Assembly: GCF_954871325.1 (NCBI RefSeq)
Contig: NC_088776.1
Location: forward strand, 22,120,508 to 22,184,507
Source of the DNA: Gordionus sp. m RMFG-2023
Taxonomy: Eukaryota; Nematomorpha; Gordioida; Chordodea; Parachordodidae
DNA: 64,000 bases
Reading direction: 5' to 3'
The translations under genes were made by a program, and so were the position numbers. Below are positions 12,001-21,200 of this stretch, piece by piece. The notes beneath the pieces are model-generated. The model was not told the origin of the DNA. It saw only the letters and a list, made by a program, of their open reading frames with translations, and did no database searches. Every line of letters begins with the position of its first letter. Position 1 is the stretch's first letter.

Positions 12001-14918
12001 GACTTGGGGATGACAGTACCGAAATGTTATTATTATTAAAGTGCAATAGTAATTAAATTATATATATATATATGTAACAAATTATAGTCATGTTTTTATA
12101 CCAATATTTTATTTGTGGAAATAAAGTTACGTAAAAAGTAGCTGATAGCGCGCTACTTTTAAAAGTAGCGTTTAACAACACTGACCATGACCAAAATATA
12201 TAAATATTTTCAGTTACTCCTATATTGAAGGAACTAATTCAATAATTACCAAATGTAAAATGTGCCCAAAAAATATTATACCAGTTTCAAAATCTTCAAG
12301 TTCCCATATAAAACGACATTTGATTTTAATATTAATTATTTTTATTTTATATAATATAACTAATTAACCAGTTAATATTTAGATTGTTCTAAATAAAAAT
12401 CATTAAATTTTATATATTATATACATAGACAGAATATGATTGATATAATTTAAAATTTATTTTTAATGCATTTTTTAAAAATATAAAAAAATAAAAAACT
12501 CATTCTATGAAAACAGAGGTAGGACTGCAAGTTCCCAAAAAACATGAATAATGTATATTTTGTTTTAAAAAATAAAATTCTTTCGCCTATATTTTTTAAA
12601 AATTTTAAAGTTCCGCATGACATATGTCCAAGGGAAGAGATAACGATTGGTAAAAAAATAAAATTTGTTAATTTTGAATATTTAATTGTTTTTTTCCGGC
12701 TATATCAACCGGGTCAGAATTTAAACTTGTTGGAAATGAAGAGACATATGTGAAGCACCAAATTAAGGATTTACCTAAAGACCAAGGCACAAAAGTTAAG
12801 CCATCTGGTCTTAAGCCATTATCTAATGATAAATTAGCAGGCTCCAGGATGTTTGGTATTCGGGTCCTGATAAGAGAACGGCTAATAACCGAATTAAATG
12901 CAGCGTGTCTTGTATGTCTGTCTTGCCTATATAAACAACCATGTCTTCCTTTGGAATTAACTAATTGTCCTCCGCAAAACGATATCATGAATGATTTGGA
13001 ACAAGTAAGCTATTTATTATTTACTCCTTTATCTTCATCAGTTTTTATCCTTTTAAAAGAAGAGAAGATTGAAGTTGCCTAAACTTTCCGTTTTAGCCAA
13101 AAAATATTATGTATTTCAGCTACAAACACTCCCAGTGAGCGTTTATTTGTAGCTGGGCTAACCTTAAACTTAAGAAGATCCTCACTCTGTCCTTACAATT
13201 TAATGGAATAATTCTTATACATGATAACTATAATTTTATGAATTTAATTTATCATATTGGTATTATAAAAATAAACTTTATTTTAAAAATAGTTATTTCA
13301 ATGAAATGATTAAATTTATATTAAGGAAGAAAAATCGAAGATAGTTTTTTAAGGTAATGAAAAATTCCCCTCGATGCCAGACTGCCGCCGATATAAACGG
13401 TGGCATGAAGATCGGCGCGCCGCCTATAACATTAAAGTGAAAGCCGCCGCCTATAGTTTTTCCATCAATCATAAAATAACCCATAACAATAAAATATCTA
13501 CTCGGATCTGTTTTTTTGCAAATATCGGCTCCAATCCGATATTTAATATACGCAACCCTAATTACTACCAATATATTCTTTCTCCTAAAAATATAAATAA
13601 ACCTTTTGCCCATTTTTCTTAAATATTATTGAAAATTGCACTAAAAATCAATGACGTATTTTTTTATTAAAATTATCTATTTATTAAATTCAATAAACTA
13701 TTATACTATTAAAGATATAATTCGTTGAAGAGAAGTGACAAAGATTCGACTACACATGGACATAGTGTTAATGTTAACGATAAAAATATTTATTTTACTT
13801 GCAATCATATCGACATTCCGCCATTTCCGTTTGAACAAATGCTCGAGAAATTACGCCAATTTTTATTATCTGAATTTTCTCTGCACCCTTTGTATTTTTC
13901 GACAATCATAATAAAAACTTTAAACAACCCTACTACGAGTCAACAATGCATAGACGTTTTGACCAAATACATCGAGAATATTGGGAGAGATTATAATAAT
14001 CCGAGATATAGGGCTATACGTTGCAATAACAAAATATTCAATGATAAAGTTACCCCGGTTGAAGGGGCGAAGGAATTTTTAATAGCGTTCGGCTTTGAAT
14101 CTCACCTAATGCCAGCCAATTTTTATCAACTCGACGATATAAATTTACAGCTACGTTTACTCAAAACGCAAAAAAATGATGACCAAAACACCGAAGAAGA
14201 ATTATATTACCTATTTAACCTCGAGGAAGGGCAAAATCTTGAAGATAAAATTAAGGTCGCTTTAAGTATTTTAGAAAATACGAAAAAAATGGAATGGGAG
14301 TTGTATAGGAATGAAAGATTATACTATTTTATATCAGAATCCCCTAAATTCGAGCCCCCTAACCAATTTTACAAACACAAACTTGAAGATGTGAAAATGA
14401 TTTACAAGGACATGAAAAATAGGGTTGATAAAGATTTGCTTTTGCGAACGCGGGCCATGAAATTAGCTGAATTACCAGACAAGGATTTTAATACAAAACT
14501 AGATCACGAACTTTGTGACCAATGTTACACGTTTATACGCATAAAGTTTCCCAACAACCTAATTTTACAGGGTACTTTTGAGGTCGAAGAGAAAATATCG
14601 AAAGTAATCGACTTTATATCCCAATACTTGACAAATAATAAGAACAAAACTGGTAAAAATTCTGATGGGGGCTTCTTATTGCTAACTAGTTGGGGACTTA
14701 AACTTTACCCATTCGTATCCAATACCAATAATCCACATAATATACCCGCAACAAAATTAAAGAACCCGAATCCAAAAGATGATACTCTTAAAAATCTGAA
14801 TTTAATACCTACCGCATCCTTAATATTTCAACCACTCGACTCTTCCTTTGACCAGACAGTTGATGAATTTCATCGATACTTGGTTCCTAATATATTAAAA
14901 CGTTTGCAAATTTTATGA
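2904..14918 (+). CDS. UBXN6: UBXN6/UBXD1-like p97 cofactor, two coding exons
   Basis: Predicted 448 residues against about 441 in human UBXN6. Exon 1 is 2904-3046 and exon 2 is 13715-14918, joined in matching phase (GG|A, glycine) across a 10,668-bp intron. The N-terminus MKKVKNFINEKKRNIKFANA matches the MKK start and the VIM p97-binding motif. A YFTC block precedes a PUB domain (about residues 120-186: PRYRAIRCNNKIF, EGAKEFLIAFGF). A middle helix follows, with the LLRTRAMK block (family LRTKAM). The UBX domain lies at about 318-425 (IRIKFPNNLILQGTF, LIPTASLIF). The TTG at 13725 is not the start; the splice acceptor at 13713-13714 and exon 1 replace it. In animals UBXN6 binds p97/VCP through VIM and PUB and helps in endolysosomal sorting and damaged-lysosome clearance; its UBX lacks the usual FPR loop, and I see none here. 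The gene looks intact. Confidence 0.93.
3047..4020. other. UBXN6 intron, AT-rich part
   Basis: Mostly low-complexity AT sequence. A terminus-like AACAACTCTG near 3968-3977 matches the end of the hAT family at 40310-41404. No exon is visible. Confidence 0.5.
4030..4990. mobile_element. Rearranged hAT remnant (same family as 40310-41404)
   Basis: About 4040-4190 resembles the C-terminal dimerisation coding region on the plus strand (FFEIKNTNIIENPL, then an SSAS-like block). From about 4190 on, the sequence matches the N-terminal half on the minus strand and closely parallels 40620-41120. The two halves face each other, so this is a rearranged derivative. At 4836-4990 is a terminal-looking stretch with several ACGCGTT motifs and the 10-bp palindrome GAACGCGTTC twice. 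Neither strand is translatable over any length. Confidence 0.65.
5240..6503 (+). mobile_element. hAT copy A, 5' half
   Basis: The terminus at 5240 is followed by the start MCEIVED at 5474 and a BED-like finger (FRCKMCRKF). After a small intron comes the block beginning MEEDTSTSKSN (5925), ending YICTTADCWTH at the core motif. A further exon begins AYLGVIAYWIDPK near 6280. The copy stops in a T run at 6503, where another terminus begins. Confidence 0.8.
6504..7096 (-). mobile_element. hAT 3' end, reversed
   Basis: It starts with terminus CAGTGTTGTTAAACGC and encodes, on the minus strand, the C-terminal dimerisation block (SASAERLF-type, AKLI, DRRSRLG) and part of the upstream region TESKGQLDRLMVTLKN. 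It is a diverged duplicate of 7097-7700 and the inverse of about 11650-12182. Confidence 0.75.
7097..10151 (-). mobile_element. Near full-length hAT copy with perfect 8-bp TSD
   Basis: The element runs CAGTGTTGTTAAACGC... to ...TTTTAACAACACTG, 3,055 bp, flanked by identical GCAGCTAT at 7089-7096 and 10152-10159. Coding runs leftward from ATG at 9919: MCEIVED, BED-like finger, MEEDTSTSKSN block with CTTGDCWT, the MQYVAASLKILEGQ region (8224-8012) and the C-terminal dimerisation block near 7320-7440. At least one single-base deletion is visible near 9035 relative to the related copies, so it is probably inactive. It inserted into another copy of its own family. The perfect TSD suggests it is the youngest piece of the cluster. 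Confidence 0.9.
10160..12182 (+). mobile_element. hAT copy C, lacking 5' part
   Basis: It begins within the catalytic-core exon (KRKSAALALKRIIGCQ) and carries a short local duplication of about 115 bp near 10325-10560. It continues through SSHHRCSCHNLSLVATVDAE, MQYVAASLKILEGQDNMSMG (11122-11334) and TESKGQLDRLM to the dimerisation domain (SSASAERLFSMAKLILSDRR) and ends CAACACTG. The 70-residue block at 11122-11334 is identical to that of the minus copy at 8224-8012, so the two arms are recent duplicates. Confidence 0.87.
12190..13250 (+). mobile_element. hAT (Ac/ZBED type) remnant, BED finger and dimerisation domain
   Basis: At 12211-12325 a BED finger is readable after a TTTCAG acceptor-like site: YIEGTNSIITKCKMCPK, then HIKRH, giving the C-x2-C...H-x3-H pattern. 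The core is missing. At about 13090-13240 the typical C-terminal motif appears: SATNTPSERLFVAAGLTLNL, then SLCPYNLME, with one frame change inside it. A LINE fragment lies in between on the other strand. This is a different hAT lineage from the 5240-12182 family. Confidence 0.8.
12690..12990 (-). mobile_element. LINE C-terminal coding fragment
   Basis: The minus strand encodes CGGQLVNSKGRHGCLY, RHAAFN-like sequence, ILEPANLSLDNGLRPDGLTF, then VPWSLGKSLIWCFT. This is the conserved region downstream of the reverse transcriptase in many animal non-LTR elements (GRHG, RH..N, LEP.GL, RPDG.T..PW). It is a short insertion, with no 5' part, inside the hAT remnant. The plus-strand ORF over the same span is its shadow. 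Confidence 0.75.
13290..13660. other. GC-rich pocket just upstream of UBXN6 exon 2, unassigned
   Basis: About 13372-13460 is strikingly GC-rich for this window (GCCGCCGATA, GGCGCGCCGCC). Both strands stay open for 80-105 codons (13374-13622 plus, 13613-13293 minus), and neither translation is recognisable. GATATCGG-like words recur to about 13545. It could be a transposon end, a decayed exon or a small gene. Confidence 0.35.
13715..14918 (+). CDS. UBXN6: UBXN6 exon 2 (PUB and UBX domains)
   Basis: This is the longest open stretch of the window, with codon use visibly less AT-extreme than its surroundings. The acceptor ATTAAAG|A follows an in-frame TAA. It encodes the PUB domain, linker helix and UBX domain, ends IPTASLIFQPL... 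and stops at 14916-14918. A Lys/Asn/Pro-rich insert separates the last strands of the UBX fold. Confidence 0.93.
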
Positions 14919-15148
14919 TTGTTAAATTTATTTATTTGATTGATGTTATTATATACACATAAAATTAATTATATATATATATTTATTATTGCAATTTATT
15001 AACACGAAATCGTTTTTTATGTCTGTAATTTTTTAATTTATTTATTAATTAGTAAAAAAAAACACTTATAAATAATGATTTTAAATTTCCATATATTAAT
15101 ATATATTCAAATCGTGAGAATGTTTATAGAGGAGTGTAGGAATTTAAA
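14919..15148. terminator. Convergent 3' ends of UBXN6 and secretagogin
   Basis: Only about 230 bp separate the UBXN6 stop from the secretagogin stop on the opposite strand. The interval is AT-rich, with ATTTATTTATTAATTAG at about 15037-15053, which on the minus strand supplies AATAAA signals for secretagogin. No equally clear signal for UBXN6 is seen, but TA-rich tracts abound. Confidence 0.5.
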
Positions 15149-15277
15149 TCAAATATGGACACCAAGCCATAGAGCAAGTTCCTCACGTTGAAATAAGCCA
15201 TCTTTGTTTTGGTCACATAATTTTAACATAATTCTTCTAAATTTTTCCATCTCTTCAGCCTTTTCGGTAGAATCAAT
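15149..15277 (-). CDS. SCGN: SCGN exon 11 (EF-hand 6, stop)
   Basis: 129 bases after ACAATAAAG|. It encodes IDSTEKAEEMEKFRRIMLKL, the canonical loop DQNKDGLFQREE and the end LALWLGVHI, stop at 15151-15149. It aligns with the human end DLDKFREILLRHCDVNKDG...ELALCLGLKINP. It is separated from exon 10 by a 9,167-bp intron. Confidence 0.93.
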   Translation of the reverse strand: MDSTEKAEEMEKFRRIMLKLCDQNKDGLFQREELALWLGVHI

Positions 15278-18200
15278 CTTTATTGTAAAATAAATGGATT
15301 TTTTTTAAAACAGTTGTAAAAAAAATTACAATATAAAGAGAAGAGATTAAATTATATGCTCTATTTGTCCGAAAACGCTAAGTTTTTTTAGACCATTTCC
15401 AAACAAGTCGTTTTTTAAAGCAGTTATAGATATGTTTCCAGTAGTTTTTATTTATTTTCAAACAAAGGAAATTGGTCGAATTGCATTATATAAATTTGCC
15501 ATCATTTAATCGTTAAAAAAATCATTATTTTATTAACGATTAATTAACATCTGGCACCTATCTAGAACAAGTTTTTTTTTTAAAAAAAATAATTTATTAT
15601 GCAAAAAATAAATTCGATAATGCAAGGAGAGAGACCGACCAAACACGTCATTAGTTAACAATGTTAAACAAATTCATTTTCAAAATTTAACCTCTCTGCA
15701 TAATAAGCATATTACGAATTTTTTTTTATATAATCATCATCTAAGTTTGTAGTGACATATCTATTTTTTCCAACATCACAGGAACGGGAGATAATTTTAA
15801 AAATCTACCTAAAAGACGTAATGATATTAGAATACTTGCTTTTATACTTTCTAAATATCAAAATGTATGTAGAGTATTCTATATCCTAAAATATTATTAA
15901 AACCCAATATAATGATAAACAAATTGGAAATTCAGCAATTTAAAAAGGCCATTTTAATGATTTATATGATTTATTTTTCTATTCTGTATGACGGTTATAG
16001 AACATTTTATTAATATTGAACTCATCTTCCAGTATAATTAATTTCGCTTATATTATCGGTCTTCATCCCAATTTCAGACATCTTAGACCATATCAAACTA
16101 AATTAGATTTAAAAAATGAATTTTAAATATATAAAAGTTTAAGTTCTCATATGACATATGAATTTCACGTTTATTGAAAAAAATAAGTTAATTTTGTCTC
16201 TTTTATAGGATTATTTTTTTGAAATTTACATAAATAAAATATTTTTTAAAGACAATTTAGAATTGATGATATTTCCTGAAGATTTTTTTAAATAATCTTT
16301 TAGGTATTAGTATTCATTAAGGAAAGTAATTTATTTTTCTTCATAAACGTTAGAAAAATTAAAAATGTTTATAAACAATATTATATTTCGAAATATATTT
16401 AAATTTCAAAATAAATTGAAATTTTATGTTTAATTTTAAACCAATTTTCGTATTTATGGTAAATATTCACTATTCTCAAAATAATAGCTCACTACTTCCA
16501 TCTTTATTTTTCAAAAAAATAATTAACTATCTCTAAAAAGGTAACGCGCTTACTTTAACAACTTTAGTCATGCACTTTAGGTGTTAGATCCCCTATTAAA
16601 GTATAGTACCATTTTATAGATTAGTGACTTTTAGAAAATCTATTATCATTTTATTTCGATAAATTAAGATCTTTTATGGAGAATAATAAAATATAATGTT
16701 CATAATCTAAGGTACCTTTTCTTTCGCCTGCTAAAGCATAAAAACAAAATGACGAAAAATCAAAAGATATTTTCTCTTACTATCAATAAAAAACGATTTT
16801 TTTATAAGATAAAAACTTATTTAAGAATCTCAATAACTATACACGTATACATTCTAATATGGGACAAGCTAACCTCTTTGTATGATAAGCATATAAAAAT
16901 TACAAAAAATCTAACACTTATATTAATCTTTTAATAACTTTAATTTTTTAACTGTTGTCATAAGTAGTGCTTTAGCGAATTCAGGGCTTTGCTTCATTGC
17001 CCTGGGTTTTTAGCAAATTTTTAAAACTTAAATCATTCATAAAAAGCACTTTTTAAGAAGAACTGGCATGTATAGGATATATTTTCTCTGTGAATTTTAA
17101 GGTTCCATGTCTTCAGCGAAACTTTTATCGCGAAACACTTTTTCGTGAAACTTTTATCGCGAATACTATTCCACGAATGCAATATCGCGAATTTTTTATA
17201 GCGAAACCTTTATAGCGAATACAATATCTCGAAACAAATATCGCGAATTTATTATTGCGAAACCTTTAATGCGAATACATTACCGCGAAACTTTTATCGC
17301 GAAAATTTTATAGCGAAACCTTTATCGCGAAACATTTGAAGCGAATACATTACCGCGAAAATTTTATAGCGAAACCTTTATCGTGAAACCTTTAAAGCGA
17401 ATACACTACCGCGAAACTTTAATCGCGAAAATTTTATATCGAAGTTATTATTGCAAAACCCAAATCGCGAAGACAATGTAGCGACAATTATTTCGCGAAA
17501 CATATATCGCGAAGATGCTTTAGAGAATTTAATATCGCGATAATTGCTAATAATAACTAGTTTATTTTGAATCATTTTTTTATAATTATATTATTTGAAT
17601 AATATTTTTTTAATTCACATAGTTTGTAATTTTCTTTTAACCTTAAAAAATTTATATAGTGATTAAAACTTAGAGCTGGTTTATGAAATTTGTTATTGAA
17701 ATACACTTTTTTCGCTATCCTATCCTTTCCTTCAAAGTTCTTATTTTATAATAATCGCGCACAAGGAACTCAGCTTTATCAATATATTAATCATTGAGTT
17801 TATTAGTTAAATCTTGATATTTACTGGCGAAATTGATATCTAAGTAGCATTCCTATTTATTGTCTGATGGCTTAATATTTATAAATTTATCAATCAATTT
17901 TGGCCAGGGTTAGCAAGTCAGTCAATTTACCAGTCAAATGACTAGATTTTGACGGGTCAAATGAACGGGAGAATATTTGACCTGGTCAAATGGTCAAATA
18001 TTCTATAAGATCCGAATATAAAAATATGTTTGAAAAAGAAAAAACGATATAAATACATATGAAATGTGATCACAATGCTTATTGAGTTCCTAATATTAAG
18101 GAGAGCATTTTAATCATAGTGAATTTAATGAAGTATGTAATATAATAAAAGAATTAGGCATATAAGGTGGTGATCAAAATATTTCAAGTTATATCATAAA

Positions 18201-21200
18201 TTTCAGAAATAAAAGCGGCTTGTTTAATAGAAAATCATGGGGATAGCAGTCTATAAGAAACAATCAGATTTCAATCTCAAGCAGAATTAGCTTTGACCAC
18301 CATGGCCATTAAGAGAAGTGACATTACTAACAATTCCTAGATCTACTTCTTCTTCAGAAAGAAATTGGTCGATTTGTGTCAATAATCTCACTAAAACAGA
18401 AATCGATTGAAGATTTAGACAAAAAGAAAATTGATTAAAAAATATTAAAGAAAATGTTGATATTCAAATATAAAAAAATATTTATTTGATTTTAACCATA
18501 TTTGACCGGTCAAATGCACAACCGTGGTTTTGGCAGTCACTATTCTTAAACAGTGTAGATGAATAAAGTCCACAACATTACTGTTTAGAATGTCAATTTT
18601 GAATGGCAATTCAAAAATAAATTACATCTAAGTGAAATAAGGGATTTCCCCAATTTAAAATATTTATTAATCTTATTATTTTACCTTTATAGATATATTT
18701 TTCTCTTTTCTGTTTATTTGGAGGGGGGGGGGGAGGCGTGATAAAAATTTTAATATAAAATCTCGGCATTAATTTCAATTAATTGAAATATAATATTTTG
18801 ATATGGGTTCTTATTGAATCGTAAATAATTTTAAAATATAATAAAAAAATAGCTACACTAAAAATTAACAAATAATTAATGACATATTTGATAAATTATA
18901 ACTATTTAAAAAAAAGTATTGCCGAAATTTAAAAAAAAAAATTTTCTAGTCTGGTCGGTGCCATTCCTTTGGTTATAAATTATAAATATTTTCGCCATTC
19001 TTTCTTCTTTATTTCGGAGTCTTATAAAATATGTTATCAAGCAAAGGAGATCTTAACCTTTAAAAATTATTTGTTCCGCCTGAATAAAGTAGTCTTAGAT
19101 ACTAATTATTATGGATGCATTAATCAAGATATATTTAAATGTCCCGTACGACTTACAAAAAAAAAATGGCAAGATAAAAGATAATAAAGAAATACACAAT
19201 CATCCAGAAAATCCAATCGAAATGGAACAGATATATGAGGATTTCATACTTCATGATGATGGTCCGGTAAGATTTTTTATAAATTTTTTGAACAAATATA
19301 ACTAAATCTTTCATTTTTATTGCGATAAGCTGCCCGATAAGAAACACTTTATTATAATTGCTTATTTATTTATCGTGTGTGCTAGGTTCCTGACCGTGTT
19401 ATCATATTTGGAACAAGAAAAATTTGGAGTTCTTAGCTTCATTCCAACATAGGTTTTCTGATGATACATTTAAATCATCGCCATCTTTTACGCAAATTTA
19501 TACAATTCATGGGATTAAAAATAATAATGTTTTACCTCTCATATATATATTGACCAATAGAAAGGATCATGAAATATATAAAAGAATATTTACTATTATA
19601 GGTGACAACTTAATATCAACTCCAAAAAAAAATATGACGAATTTTGAAATGGCCAGTGTAAAAGCTTTCAATGAAGTGTTTCCCAGTTCGCAACACAAAT
19701 GTTGCTATTTCCATTTTGGCCAATCCTTTTGGCGAAACATTCAAAAATATCGCAGAAATATAAAACAGATGTGGAATTTAATATACAACTTAGAATGATG
19801 GTTTGCTTGCCATTTGTGCCACCCTTAAATGTAGTTGAAACATTTGAATTACTAATAAACTCCAAATTTTATTCTAATAATCAATTGTTACTTCAGCCTT
19901 TAATTGAAACTTTTGAAAAAGCTTACATTGGTAAAATGTTTGGAAGAGGTAGACTACCTGCTTTGTTTAATATTGAACTATGGAATTGTTACCAATCAAC
20001 TCTCAACGGGGAAGCGAAAACCAACAACGCGGTTGAAGGGTGGCATAGATGCTTCAGTTCCCTCCTAACAAGTCACCATCCAAACATGTGTAAATTTATA
20101 TCAAGTTATCTATATATCTATTATTTTTAAATGATTTAAAAAGTATAAAGATTTACTAATAAACTTTATAATTTATATTCTAGGCTTAAAAAAACAATAA
20201 GGGTTGACAGAGTTAAAAATTGCTCAATATAATTCTGGTGAAACACCCTCAGAAAAAAATATCGAAATCTACAAGCGAGAATAGTAACAATTGTTTCTGA
20301 TTTTGAAAATCGATCAAGATTAGATTATCTTAAAGGAATCGCTATTAATATAACATTGAATGTTTATTTTTTTTAATTCTTATGTACAATAAAAAAAATT
20401 TTGTTTGTTTTTATATAATAGTCTCAAATTTTTTATATTCGCATTATTTTTTGTGACAAAAATATAGGAAGGTCTACTTTGGTATAAAATTTAGCTAGCT
20501 ACATACAGATTCATTCATCAAGATACAGATTTTATGAGAGTATTTACAAATTCTTTTATATGTGACTCAGTCTTTCTCTACCACATCAATCCCACGATTA
20601 ATATTTCAAAAATAACTACCTTTCGTCATGCATTATAAAATTATTTTAAATTCATATTCCTAGCTCCTAGCACTTGAGTCATATAGTTGTTTTCCCTTAC
20701 AAATATGATCATTTTTGATGAGCAACATTATTAGAAAAATATTATTATAAAATAATACTCAAGTATTACACTAAAGGGCAAAGTTTAAACGAGGATTACA
20801 TTTTCCTTTTATTTATTAAAGCATGTACAGTTTTTTATATTGGGATGTTTTTGTCCGATGTTTTTTTTCCATGGTTATTTTTAACCAGTCTTTGTTCAAA
20901 TCAGTGATTCTTTTAAAATTTTACACTTCAGTTATATATTTAACAAACAAACTATTGGTTTAGACGATATGATATGGCAATGCTCTACTTTTTCCTTCAC
21001 ATATTCAATAAATAAAAAAATCATTTTTTAAAAAACTTTTTATAATGAAATTTATTTTGTAAGGATGTTTATTCTATATGTAAATTAGATATAAAAAAAT
21101 ATGACCTAAAGGGATCTATTAATATAGGATAATACTTGCTATACCATTTCCTATTTTAACTTAAGAAAAGGACTGCGGAGAATATAATCAGGGGCTTGTA

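Larger units (their letters stand above)
5240..12182. mobile_element. Nested, partly palindromic cluster of one hAT family
   Basis: All pieces share ends of the form CAGTGTTGTTAA...TTAACAACACTG and GTAGCG/CGCTAC-rich subterminal repeats. The outermost ends (5240 and 12182) are flanked by ACAATGAC (5232-5239) and ACCATGAC (12183-12190), a 7/8 match to an 8-bp hAT duplication. Inside are a 5' half (5240-6503, +), a 3' end in reverse (6504-7096), a near full-length minus copy (7097-10151) and a plus copy (10160-12182). The transposase has a BED-type finger, a catalytic core and a C-terminal dimerisation domain, and appears to be spliced. The cluster lies wholly inside the UBXN6 intron. Confidence 0.85.

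Noticed and set aside
12750-13082. 110-codon plus-strand ORF
   Set aside because: Shadow of the LINE fragment coded on the minus strand at 12690-12990.
13725-14918. TTG start for the long UBXN6 ORF
   Set aside because: A splice acceptor 11 bases upstream joins in phase to a VIM-coding exon at 2904-3046, giving full family length.
17378-17575. 65-codon minus-strand ORF
   Set aside because: Direct translation of the left MULE repeat array; the repeated residues follow the DNA period.
19111-19305. Separate small gene near the MULE
   Set aside because: HNHPENP and the upstream C-rich block fit the MULE N-terminal finger region in frame order with the core.
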